A stretch of 13,147 bases of DNA from positions 1-13,147 of the forward strand of contig CAJUEG010000072.1 in NCBI GenBank assembly GCA_910584835.1, given 5' to 3'. The stretch's first letter is position 1. The number at the start of each line of letters is the position of its first letter. The DNA comes from an uncultured Oscillospiraceae bacterium. Its GTDB lineage: Bacteria > Bacillota > Clostridia > Oscillospirales > Oscillospiraceae. Under the pieces are notes generated by a model, which searched no databases, had not been told where the DNA came from, and was given only the letters and a program-made list of their open reading frames with translations. Shown here in pieces: positions 1 through 5,715 of this stretch. The translations under genes and the position numbers were made by a program.

Positions 1-76
1 GGGACACCTGGCTGAGCACGCCGGCGGCGTTCTCCACCAGCACCGACAGGGTGTGGCGCTTGATGGTAGTTGTCAT
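1..76 (-). CDS. ilvN: Acetolactate synthase small (regulatory) subunit, 5' part only
   Basis: The first 25 codons of a leftward gene that runs off the left edge of the window. The visible residues begin MTTTIKRHTLSVLVENAAGV and continue LSQVS, which is the characteristic first strand and helix of the ACT domain of IlvN. In this family the subunit binds the catalytic IlvB subunit, raises its activity and confers feedback inhibition by valine or other branched-chain amino acids. The ATG lies 15 nt after the ilvB stop codon. A GGAGGGAGAG ribosome site starts directly behind that stop, so the two genes are almost certainly co-transcribed under the T-box upstream of ilvB. Only the N-terminus can be judged; the inhibitor-binding residues and the C-terminal domain lie outside. 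A different ACT protein is possible but unlikely next to ilvB. Confidence 0.88.
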   Translation of the reverse strand, partial: MTTTIKRHTLSVLVENAAGVLSQVS

Positions 77-91
77 GGCTTCTCTCCCTCC

Positions 92-1801
92 TTAATGAAG
101 CAGGAAATCGGTGACAGGAGTGCCGCCGCTGACCATGGGATGGACCATGGCGTCGATGTCGATGGCACAGTCGATGACGCAGCCGCAGCCCGCCTCCAGC
201 GCCTGGCGGAAGGCCGCCTCGAACTCCGCCTGGTTTTTGGCCCGGAAGCCGCGCAGGCCGTAGGCCTCCGCCAGCTTCACAAAGTCCGGGCCCCGGTCCA
301 GGGTGGTCTGGGAGAACCGCTTGTCATAGATCAGGTTCTGCCACTGGCGGACCATGCCCAGGGTGCGGTTGTCAAAGATGACGGTGATGATGGGGATGTG
401 GTAGTGCTCCACGGTGGCCAGCTCGTGGCAGTTCATGCGGAAGCAGCCGTCCCCGGTGCAGTGGACCACTACCTTATCCGGGTTGCCCACCTTGGCCCCC
501 ATGGCGGCGCCCAGGCCGAAGCCCATGGTGCCGAAGCCGCCGCTGGTGAGCAGCTGGCCGGGCCGGGAGAAGTGGTAATATTGGCAGGACCACATCTGGT
601 GCTGGCCCACGTCGGTGGCGATGATGGCGTCGCCGTCTGTCAGGTCGGAGATGGTCTCCAGAATCTCATGGGCGTGGAGGATGTCGTCCTTTTTCAGCGG
701 AAGCTCCTTGCGGGCGAACACCTGGGCCTTCCAGGCGGTGTAGTCGTGCTGGGGCAGCTTCTCGTTGAGCAGCTCCAGCACCCGCCGGGCGTCGCCGATG
801 ATGTGGTGGCAGGTTTGCACATTCTTGTCGATTTCCGCCCGGTCAATGTCGATGTGGACGATTTTGGCGTTTTTGGCAAAGGAGGGGGGATCGGTGGCCA
901 CCCGGTCGGAGAACCGGCAGCCGATGGCGATGAGCAGGTCGCACTCGGCGGTGGCCATGTTGGAGGCGTGGGAGCCGTGCATGCCCACCATGCCGGTGAA
1001 CAGGGGGTGGCTGCCGGGGCAGGCCCCGCCGCCCATGATGGTGGACCCCACCGGGGCGTCCAGCGTCTCAATGAACCTGCGGAACTCGGGCACCGCGCCC
1101 TTGGAGCGGATGACGCCGCCCCCCACCAGCACCATGGGCCGCTGGGACTGGGAGATGAGCTCCAGCAGCTTGTCGATGTCCCCCCGGTTGGGCTCGGGGT
1201 TTTTCAGGTCCCGGTTGGACCGGCGCAGCAGGGTGGCCAGCCGCCCGTGGTTGGGGTGCTCATGGACGGGCATGTACTGGTACTCGCCCTCAATGGCGGT
1301 GACGTTTTTGGCGATGTCCACCAGCACCGGGCCGGGCCGGCCGGACCGGGCGATGGCAAAAGCCTCCCGGATCACGTCGGCCAGTTCGTTCACGTCCTTC
1401 ACCAGGAAATTGCACTTGGTGATGGGCATGGTGATGCCGGTAATATCCACCTCCTGGAAGGAGTCCTTGCCGATGAGGTTCTCGCTGACGTTGCAGGTGA
1501 TGAACACCACCGGGGAGGAGTCGTAGTAGGCGGTGGCGATGCCGGTGACCAGGTTGGTGGCCCCGGGGCCGGAGGTGGCGAAGCACACCCCCACCTTGCC
1601 GGTGGAGCGGGCGTATCCGTCGGCGGCGTGGGAGGCGCCCTGCTCGTGGGCGGTGAGGTAGTGGTGAATTTTCTGGTTGTAGCCGTGGAGCTCAAACTCG
1701 TCGTAGATGTTCAAAATGGTACCGCCGGGATAGCCGAACACGGTGTCTACGCCCTGCTCCAGCAGGCACTCCATCACGATCTGGGACCCTCGCATCAACA
1801 T
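92..1801 (-). CDS. ilvB: Acetolactate synthase large (catalytic) subunit
   Basis: A 569-aa ThDP- and FAD-dependent enzyme. It condenses two pyruvates to 2-acetolactate (valine/leucine branch), or pyruvate with 2-oxobutyrate (isoleucine branch), in the cytoplasm. The N-terminal PYR domain shows YPGGTILNIYDEF (res. 24-36) and the catalytic glutamate Glu53 in TAHEQGASHAADGYAR. ATSGPGATN follows, as in all family members. The C-terminal PP domain has GDGCFRMN, the GDG...N ThDP/Mg2+ motif. Length matches the family. The reading frame is open for 57 more codons upstream, but those codons are the T-box leader. The ATG at 1801 is preceded by AAGGAGG with 8 nt spacing and begins MLMRGSQIVMECL, which is the usual N-terminus; a second ATG two codons in (1795) is an alternative. 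The gene is followed 15 nt later by ilvN. Regulation is by a valine-type T-box terminator. Confidence 0.96.
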   Translation of the reverse strand: MLMRGSQIVMECLLEQGVDTVFGYPGGTILNIYDEFELHGYNQKIHHYLTAHEQGASHAADGYARSTGKVGVCFATSGPGATNLVTGIATAYYDSSPVVFITCNVSENLIGKDSFQEVDITGITMPITKCNFLVKDVNELADVIREAFAIARSGRPGPVLVDIAKNVTAIEGEYQYMPVHEHPNHGRLATLLRRSNRDLKNPEPNRGDIDKLLELISQSQRPMVLVGGGVIRSKGAVPEFRRFIETLDAPVGSTIMGGGACPGSHPLFTGMVGMHGSHASNMATAECDLLIAIGCRFSDRVATDPPSFAKNAKIVHIDIDRAEIDKNVQTCHHIIGDARRVLELLNEKLPQHDYTAWKAQVFARKELPLKKDDILHAHEILETISDLTDGDAIIATDVGQHQMWSCQYYHFSRPGQLLTSGGFGTMGFGLGAAMGAKVGNPDKVVVHCTGDGCFRMNCHELATVEHYHIPIITVIFDNRTLGMVRQWQNLIYDKRFSQTTLDRGPDFVKLAEAYGLRGFRAKNQAEFEAAFRQALEAGCGCVIDCAIDIDAMVHPMVSGGTPVTDFLLH

Positions 1802-1826
1802 GTTGGGAACCTCCTTATGGCAAATG

Positions 1827-1868
1827 AAAAAGAGCACAGCCCGTCCAAAACTAGGACGAAGCCACGCT
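1827..1868 (-). terminator. Regulated terminator of the T-box
   Basis: Directly after the T-box core the RNA can fold AGC-rich arms around a CGTCC/GGACG stem with loop TAGTTTT, ending at GCTC followed by five T (1831-1827). The left arm overlaps the end of the antiterminator region, which gives the usual mutually exclusive choice. The outer part of the stem includes wobbles and a bulge. The SD and ATG of ilvB follow 11 and 26 nt later. Confidence 0.75.
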
Positions 1869-2077
1869 CCGCGGTACCACCTAAATTTCCCCGGCTGGGG
1901 ACGCTCAAGGCCCGGTAACGGCGGGCTGCCGTCCCGGCCTACTGGACTTGCCCGTTCAGCCGGACTGCTCACAGGTGACGTTCATCCGCCTCGCTCACGA
2001 AGGCTCGCACCGGCCGCCTTCTCTCTGGGCTTGCGCGCGGGGACTACTGGCCTGTTCATCGCATATTTCTGCGTATT
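1827..2077 (-). promoter_or_regulatory. T-box leader of ilvBN, specifier probably GUC (Val)
   Basis: The leader RNA, read right to left, contains the T-box core AGGTGGTACCGCGG at 1882-1869, the antiterminator sequence that pairs with the free CCA end of uncharged tRNA. Stem I is recognisable. Its base pairs ACAGG (around 2062) with CCTGT just after the specifier. AGTAG near 2050 and GATGAA near 1983 form the expected loop-E-like motif. The distal loop has AGAGAG and GGTGCGAG (2025-2000). A CGTTACCGGG..TTGAGCG block precedes the core, as in other T-boxes. In GAACGTCACCTGT the bases followed by A in the specifier position are GUC, a valine codon (1979-1977). The known mechanism is that uncharged tRNA stabilises the antiterminator and lets transcription reach ilvB. 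The T-box call is firm; the specifier is read by eye from alignment with remembered leaders. Confidence 0.93.
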
Positions 2078-2083
2078 GAGATT

Positions 2084-2112
2084 ATAATAATGCTTTACGC
2101 CCGGTTTGTCAA
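2084..2112 (-). promoter_or_regulatory. Sigma-A-type promoter of ilvBN
   Basis: On the leftward strand a perfect TTGACA (2112-2107) is followed by 17 nt and TATTAT (2089-2084). A perfect TATAAT overlaps 3 nt further on (2086-2081). Predicted transcription start is about 2077-2074, just before the T-box stem I. Confidence 0.8.
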
Positions 2113-2194
2113 TGTAAAAAGTTTTGAGCCGGGCAAATTTCAACACTCAGCCAAAGTTCCGCTGGTTTTCGGCCCTGTTTTATGCTGTTTTTAT

Positions 2195-2225
2195 CAAGAA
2201 ACGGGAAGGGCTGAAGCCCCTCCCG
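2195..2225 (-). terminator. Terminator after the DUF1540 gene
   Basis: Two 11-nt arms (2215-2225 and 2202-2212) pair with a 2-nt gap and one G-T wobble, giving a CGGGAGGGGCT/AGCCCTTCCCG hairpin. The downstream tract TTTCTTG is only moderately T-rich. It lies 43 nt after the stop codon of the DUF1540 gene. Confidence 0.6.
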
Positions 2226-2267
2226 TCTCTCTGGCGATGTTGTCACGCTGCGAAGCTTCCGCGCTTC

Positions 2268-2453
2268 TTAGTGGCAGCCGCAGCTGGTGCCGTGGTCGCC
2301 CAGCTTGAAGGACGCGCACTCGGTCTCGCCGCACTTGCACACGCTGTTCTGGCAGTGGCCCACCTGGATCTCGTTGAGGGTGCAGTGCTGGTCCTTGTGA
2401 TAGGTGCAGCTGTTCACGGTGCACTTGATGCTGGGATTGGTCTGGTTCATCAT
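2268..2453 (-). CDS. Small cysteine-rich DUF1540 protein
   Basis: A 61-aa peptide with nine cysteines (11, 16, 24, 34, 39, 41, 46, 58, 60) and a CGCH ending. The spacing CTVNSCTYHKDQHCTLNEIQ followed by V, C, C-x-C and CASF is the DUF1540 pattern, common in Clostridia and of unknown function. The cysteine count suggests a bound metal, but that is inference. There is no signal peptide or membrane segment. Two adjacent ATG codons (2453 and 2450) are possible starts; the first is 8 nt from AAGGAGGT. It lies 70 nt downstream of the YjdF-like membrane gene on the same strand, with no terminator between, so co-transcription is likely. The ribosome site sits in a predicted hairpin (separate entry). 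A terminator follows. Confidence 0.87.
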   Translation of the reverse strand: MMNQTNPSIKCTVNSCTYHKDQHCTLNEIQVGHCQNSVCKCGETECASFKLGDHGTSCGCH

Positions 2454-2464
2454 GGTTGTTACCT

Positions 2465-2497
2465 CCTTGTATCCTACAAGTTGTTTCGAATACAAGG
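2465..2497 (-). promoter_or_regulatory. Hairpin covering the ribosome site of the DUF1540 gene
   Basis: In the leader, CCTTGTAT (2497-2490) is the exact complement of ATACAAGG (2472-2465), whose AAGG is the start of the Shine-Dalgarno sequence. A second CTTGTA (2480-2475) can pair with the same TACAAG as a short triloop hairpin. Two exclusive folds therefore compete for one arm. No protein or ligand site is recognisable; the same bases could equally be a DNA operator. Confidence 0.5.
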
Positions 2498-2523
2498 GGA
2501 AGTATGCCCCGGAGGAGAATGGG

Positions 2524-3402
2524 CTATTCAGGCTTTTCCTGGCTGGGCGCGGACTGGGCCGGGGCGCTGCCGCCCTGGGGCTGGGCGGCGGGTCTGCGCT
2601 GGAAGCGGGGGATAAAGCGGCGGGCAAAGCCGCCCTTTCCCCGGCCCTTCACATAGAAATAACCGATGACGGAGAAGACCACTGCGCCGATGAAGTTGAC
2701 GAACAGGTCCTTCATGGTGTCGATGATGCCCACGTCCAGATAGCCGCCCAGTCCCAGGGGCATCTGCGTGCCGTCGTCCAGCACCAGGATCACGTCCTGA
2801 ATGCCCTTGACGATAACGGCGGTGGTGCCGTGATTGGGGTCCAGGTTGACGGTGGAGATGGTGTTGATGACGGTGTCCTTCTGCATGTCAAAGAGGACGA
2901 ACTGGTCCATGGCAAACTCAAAGAACTCCCACAGCACGCCGATGGTCATGGAGAAGCAGAAGGCGGTGACCGCCATAAAGAAGGGAGACAGGTGGAGGGA
3001 CACCTTTTCCTCCCGGTTGAGTATGTCCACCAGGGCGAAGCCGATGGCGGCGCAGAGAAAACCGTTCATGGTGTGAAGCATGGTGTCCCAGCCGGGATAG
3101 CTGGTGTAATAGGACTGAATCTCGCCCAGAATCTCGGCGGCGTAGATGAACAGAAGGATGATGACCTCCAGCGTATCGGGTAGGTCGATGTGCAGCCGCC
3201 GCTCGAAGGCGGAGGGCAGCATAAACAGGACCAGGGTGAGCACGCACAGCAGCACATTTTCATAGTTCCGATTGAAAAATTGGGCCACCAGCATGAGCAC
3301 CACCGACAGACGGAGGATGAAGTATACGGTGTAAACCAGCTTTTTGTTTTCAACGTGCCGCCATTCCTGACCTTTCAGTTTCTTTTTCCGGCGCTTTGGC
3401 AT
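2524..3402 (-). CDS. YjdF/DUF2238-like integral membrane protein
   Basis: A 292-aa membrane protein of unknown function. A basic N-terminus (PKRRKKKLKG) precedes about six hydrophobic segments near residues 22-40, 48-62, 76-93, 112-127, 139-160 and 232-252. The family signature is visible: WDTMLHTMNGFLCAAIG around 105-121, VLWEFFEFAMDQ at 156-167 and DVGIIDTMKDLFVNFIGA at 223-240, matching my memory of the YjdF/DUF2238 inner membrane family. The conserved W, D, H and E residues inside or next to the membrane could form an active or metal site; this is inference. Residues 270-292 are a Pro/Ala/Gln/Ser-rich cytoplasmic tail that looks lineage-specific. The ATG at 3402 has GGAGCG 6 nt upstream. 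A TTGACA at 3442-3437 lacks a good -10, so no promoter is called. DUF1540 follows 70 nt downstream. Confidence 0.8.
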   Translation of the reverse strand: MPKRRKKKLKGQEWRHVENKKLVYTVYFILRLSVVLMLVAQFFNRNYENVLLCVLTLVLFMLPSAFERRLHIDLPDTLEVIILLFIYAAEILGEIQSYYTSYPGWDTMLHTMNGFLCAAIGFALVDILNREEKVSLHLSPFFMAVTAFCFSMTIGVLWEFFEFAMDQFVLFDMQKDTVINTISTVNLDPNHGTTAVIVKGIQDVILVLDDGTQMPLGLGGYLDVGIIDTMKDLFVNFIGAVVFSVIGYFYVKGRGKGGFARRFIPRFQRRPAAQPQGGSAPAQSAPSQEKPE

Positions 3403-3499
3403 TTTGCGCTCCTTTCCTTTAACGGTCCGCCTGTCCTGTCAATCAAATGATGTCAGACCGGGCCCTCCGGCGCATAGTATGTACCTGGAGGTGAACAAT

Positions 3500-3712
3500 A
3501 TGGACTTGCGAAACAATCAGATCACACTGGGGGAGCTGTGGGACGACCCCAGAAGCCGGGCGGTGTTCCAAAAACGCATCCCCATGCTGGCCAAGCACCC
3601 GGTGCAGGGCGCGGCCCGGACGGTGACGCTGGAGCAGCTGAGGGACTTCATCACCGGCTGGGTGCCGGGGATGATGGTCAACGGGGTGATGTCCGACCTG
3701 AAAAAGCTGTGA
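3500..3712 (+). CDS. Small 70-aa protein of unknown function
   Basis: A rightward 70-codon gene with a good GGAGGTG ribosome site ending 7 nt before the ATG. The protein opens MDLRNNQITLGELWDDPRSR and runs through AVFQKRIPML, AKHPVQGAAR and TVTLEQLRDF to a C-terminal hydrophobic helix ending DLKKL. The pattern LGEL-DDP-(A/S)R-VF--R-P-L...HP---AR--TLEQL resembles a short module I remember from Firmicutes, alone or at the C-terminus of larger enzymes. I cannot name a function. No signal peptide or transmembrane segment is evident. It is divergent from the YjdF-like gene (97 nt apart) and stands alone on the plus strand. A TAGTAT at 3475-3480 could be a -10 but has no fitting -35. A palindrome and tandem repeats follow. 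Confidence 0.7.
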   Translation: MDLRNNQITLGELWDDPRSRAVFQKRIPMLAKHPVQGAARTVTLEQLRDFITGWVPGMMVNGVMSDLKKL

Positions 3713-3747
3713 ACCGAGGTACATTGCTGTTCAAACAAGCATATCGG

Positions 3748-3785
3748 AAGCTGGACCCGCTGTCAATTGACGGCGGGTCCGGCTT
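3748..3785. repeat. 38-bp near-perfect palindrome
   Basis: Two 19-nt arms meet without a gap at the centre TCAATTGA. Arm one is AAGCTGGACCCGCTGTCAA and arm two TTGACGGCGGGTCCGGCTT. Only two positions are not Watson-Crick, and both become G-U in RNA. No T-run follows on either strand, so it is not a standard terminator, although it sits 35 nt after the stop codon of the 70-aa gene. Confidence 0.8.
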
Positions 3786-3802
3786 ATCCACGGATGCCTT
3801 TG

Positions 3803-4094
3803 CCGCGCTGCTCACGACGGCTCGGACGCTGTGAATCACGCCTCGCCTGTTCGCGACGCGCGGCTTCGCTCCGACTCAAGCAAAACCTAGTCCCATTTCA
3901 TGGGCCTTGAGCTTTTGCTTTCGCTCCGCTCCATCCGCGCTGCTCGCGACGGCTCGGACGCTGTGAATCACGCCTCGCCTGTTCGCGACGCGCGGCTTCG
4001 CTCCGACTCAAGCAAAACCCAGTCCCATTTCATGGGCCTTGGGCTTTTGCTTTCGCTCCGCTCCATCCGCGCTGCTCGCGACGGCTCGGACGCT
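3803..4094. repeat. Tandem repeat, 132-bp unit, 2.2 copies
   Basis: Copy 1 is 3803-3934, copy 2 is 3935-4066, and a 28-bp part of copy 3 is 4067-4094, where identity ends at the last base of the sdaAA stop codon. By eye copies 1 and 2 differ at three positions only: 3814/3946 A-G, 3888/4020 T-C and 3910/4042 A-G. Each unit holds an inverted repeat: AAGCAAAACC...CCCAT, loop TTC, then ATGGG...GCTTTTGCTT (for example 4010-4052), with an internal loop. The rest is GC-rich with repeated words such as TTCGCTCCG and CGCGAC. No RBS-led gene is convincing. Together with the palindrome this accounts for the 381-bp gap between the 70-aa gene and sdaAA. Confidence 0.92.
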
Positions 4095-4939
4095 CAATGT
4101 CCCGCCGCGATCTTCCGCCCGGTGGGGGTGGCGGCCAGGCCGCCCTCGCCGGTTTCCCGCAGGGAGGGGGGCATGGCCCGGCCCACCGCCGCCATGGCGT
4201 CAATGACCTCGTCGCAGGGGATGCCGCCCTCCAGCCCCGCCAGGGCCATGTCGGCGCAGGACATGGCGTTGACGGCGCCCATCACGTTGCGCTTGACGCA
4301 GGGGACCTCCACCAGCCCGGCCACCGGGTCGCACACCAGCCCCAGCACATTTTGCAGCGCCATGGCGCAGGCGGCGGCCATCTGCTCAGCGGAACCCCCC
4401 CGGGCGTGGACCAGGGCCGCGGCCGCCATGCCGGAGGCGGAGCCCACCTCCGCCTGACAGCCCCCCTCCGCCCCGGAGATGGAGGCGCGGGTGGCGATGA
4501 CCTGGCCAAAGCCGGCGGAGACATACAGGCATTCCACCATCTGCTGATCGGTGAGCCGTTCCCTGCGCTGGAGGGGGATGAGCACCGCGGGCAGCACTCC
4601 GCAGGCCCCGGCGGTGGGGGCGGCCACAATGCGGCCCATGCAGGCGTTGTGCTCCCCCAGCTTCAGGGCGGTGGAGATGACCTCCTGGATGAAAGGGCCG
4701 CAGATGGAGTGGTCCAGGGCGGCCATTTGTGCCCCCTGGCCGCCGGAGAGGCCGCAGGGAGAGCGGCGGGTGGGGTCGTAGTCCAGCACGGATTCCTTCA
4801 TGGCCCGCCACAGGGCGGCCATTTTGTCAAGGCTGTTCCCGGCGGGCACGTCGCGGTCCTGGCAGTCGTCGTCCAGGACGGCCTGCCACAAAGGCTTGTC
4901 CGCCGAGGCGGACAGCAGAGCTTGCACAGAGCCAAACAT
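4094..4939 (-). CDS. sdaAA: L-serine dehydratase, iron-sulfur type, alpha subunit
   Basis: The 281-aa catalytic subunit of the two-subunit Fe-S enzyme that deaminates L-serine to pyruvate and ammonia. Conserved blocks include SGGQGAQM near 65-72, AAPTAGACGVLPAVL (106-120) and GAEGGCQAEVGSASGMAAAA. The three cysteines that bind the [4Fe-4S] cluster in characterised bacterial enzymes are present as Cys161 (EGGCQAEVG) and Cys203 and Cys214 (CDPVAGLVEVPC). The ATG at 4939 lies 2 nt after the sdaAB stop and has AGGAGGG overlapping the end of sdaAB, so translation is likely coupled. The upstream open frame is sdaAB sequence read in another frame and is not used. The stop codon abuts the 132-bp tandem repeat; no T-run terminator was found behind it. 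Such enzymes are oxygen-sensitive, fitting an anaerobe. Confidence 0.95.
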   Translation of the reverse strand: MFGSVQALLSASADKPLWQAVLDDDCQDRDVPAGNSLDKMAALWRAMKESVLDYDPTRRSPCGLSGGQGAQMAALDHSICGPFIQEVISTALKLGEHNACMGRIVAAPTAGACGVLPAVLIPLQRRERLTDQQMVECLYVSAGFGQVIATRASISGAEGGCQAEVGSASGMAAAALVHARGGSAEQMAAACAMALQNVLGLVCDPVAGLVEVPCVKRNVMGAVNAMSCADMALAGLEGGIPCDEVIDAMAAVGRAMPPSLRETGEGGLAATPTGRKIAAGH

Positions 4940-4941
4940 AT

Positions 4942-5607
4942 TCAGCCCTCCTCCAAATTCAGATAGATGCAGCGCACCACGCCGCCCAGCAGGTCGATAT
5001 CCTCCAGAATTTCCTCGTCCACCGGCTGGTCGCACTCAATGACCGTGACGGACAGCCCGCCCCGGCGGTCCCGGTAGAGCTGCATGGTGGCGATGTTGGC
5101 CCCGTTCCGGGCCAGGCAGGTGCTCACCTCGGACACGACGCCCGGCTCGTCCCTGCCCCGGATAACCAGAGTGGGCAGATCGCCGGAAAAGGAGGCGTCC
5201 AGCCCGTCGATGGAGTTGACCCGGATGCGCCCGCCCCCCAGAGAGGAGGCGGACACTGTCACAGTGCGGCCCCGGGAGCCGGTGAGGGTCATAAGGGCGG
5301 TGTTGGGGTGGGCGTCCCGCAGGGTGACGGGGTGGACGCTCACCTCCAGCCCCGCCTCCTTGGCCAGCTGGAAGCTGAAGGGGATGCGGGAGTCGTCGGG
5401 GGCCATGCCCAGCAGGCCGGCCACGATGGCCCGGTCTGTGCCGTGGCCAGCCCCGGTGGCGGCAAAGGAGCCGTGGAGGGCGATGTCGGCCCGGGCGGGC
5501 TGAAAGCCCAGCAGCTTGCGTCCTATGTACCCGATCCTGACCGCCCCGGCGGTGTGGGACGAAGACGGGCCCACCATGATGGGCCCCATGATGTCAAAAA
5601 TGTTCAA
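4942..5607 (-). CDS. sdaAB: L-serine dehydratase, iron-sulfur type, beta subunit (TTG start)
   Basis: The 221-aa partner of SdaAA. It begins (M)NIFDIMGPIMVGPSSSHTAG, the highly conserved start of the family. It continues through the beta domain and ends in an ACT domain from about residue 148, including TLVIRGRDEPGVVSEVSTCL, which in this family may sense serine. The start was chosen as TTG at 5607: GAGGAGG lies 9 nt upstream and known SdaAB proteins start MN(I/V)FDI(I/M)GP. An ATG 7 codons earlier (5628) would put the Shine-Dalgarno inside the gene and has none of its own. The gene leads an sdaAB-sdaAA operon behind a promoter at 5647-5675. The separation into two polypeptides is the usual Gram-positive arrangement; E. 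coli SdaA is the fused form. Confidence 0.94.
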   Translation of the reverse strand: MNIFDIMGPIMVGPSSSHTAGAVRIGYIGRKLLGFQPARADIALHGSFAATGAGHGTDRAIVAGLLGMAPDDSRIPFSFQLAKEAGLEVSVHPVTLRDAHPNTALMTLTGSRGRTVTVSASSLGGGRIRVNSIDGLDASFSGDLPTLVIRGRDEPGVVSEVSTCLARNGANIATMQLYRDRRGGLSVTVIECDQPVDEEILEDIDLLGGVVRCIYLNLEEG

Positions 5608-5646
5608 GGCGCCAAACCTCCTCAACATGTCGAATAGAATACCTGT

Positions 5647-5675
5647 AGTTTAACACAAAATCCCATCTGCCGCAA
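5647..5675 (-). promoter_or_regulatory. Probable promoter of sdaAB-sdaAA
   Basis: Leftward TTGCGG (5675-5670), 17 nt, TAAACT (5652-5647). Both boxes are partial matches. The -35 box begins one base after the T-run of the pyk terminator, leaving about 40 nt for start site and leader. Confidence 0.45.
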
Positions 5676-5676
5676 G

Positions 5677-5713
5677 AAAAAAAGCGGCGGCCCGGAAAAT
5701 CCCGGGCCGCCGC
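5677..5713 (-). terminator. Strong terminator after pyk
   Basis: A GC-only stem GCGGCGGCCCGG / CCGGGCCGCCGC (5713-5684) with a short AT-rich loop is followed by seven T (5683-5677). It starts 3 nt past the pyk stop codon. Confidence 0.93.
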
Positions 5714-5715
5714 GG

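Noticed and set aside
53..1918. A 621-codon open frame on the plus strand, antisense to ilvB
   Set aside because: Its translation is Gly/Ala/Val/His-rich with no motif, and it is the complement of a clear acetolactate synthase. Long antisense frames are expected in GC-rich coding DNA. The same holds for the plus-strand frames opposite sdaA, pyk, the CorC gene, the glycosyltransferase and glf.
1802..1972. 57-codon N-terminal extension of IlvB
   Set aside because: These bases contain the T-box core and terminator, and the ATG at 1801 has a good ribosome site and the usual family N-terminus.
3437..3442. TTGACA as a -35 box for the YjdF-like gene
   Set aside because: No -10-like sequence at the required distance; the position falls in the ribosome site.
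3475..3480. TAGTAT as a promoter -10 for the 70-aa gene
   Set aside because: No acceptable -35 at 16-18 nt, and the predicted start would fall on the ribosome site.
3803..4094. CRISPR array or group II/other ribozyme
   Set aside because: The repeated unit is 132 bp with no short repeat/unique spacer pattern, and no conserved ribozyme core or cas gene was recognised.
3900..4457. A 185-codon plus-strand frame with a 44-residue repeat
   Set aside because: The peptide repeat only reflects the 132-bp DNA repeat being a multiple of three, and the rest is antisense to sdaAA. There is no ribosome site at its start.
5608..5628. ATG start of SdaAB at 5628
   Set aside because: It would place the AGGAGG site inside the coding region and lacks one of its own; homologues begin at the residue after the TTG.
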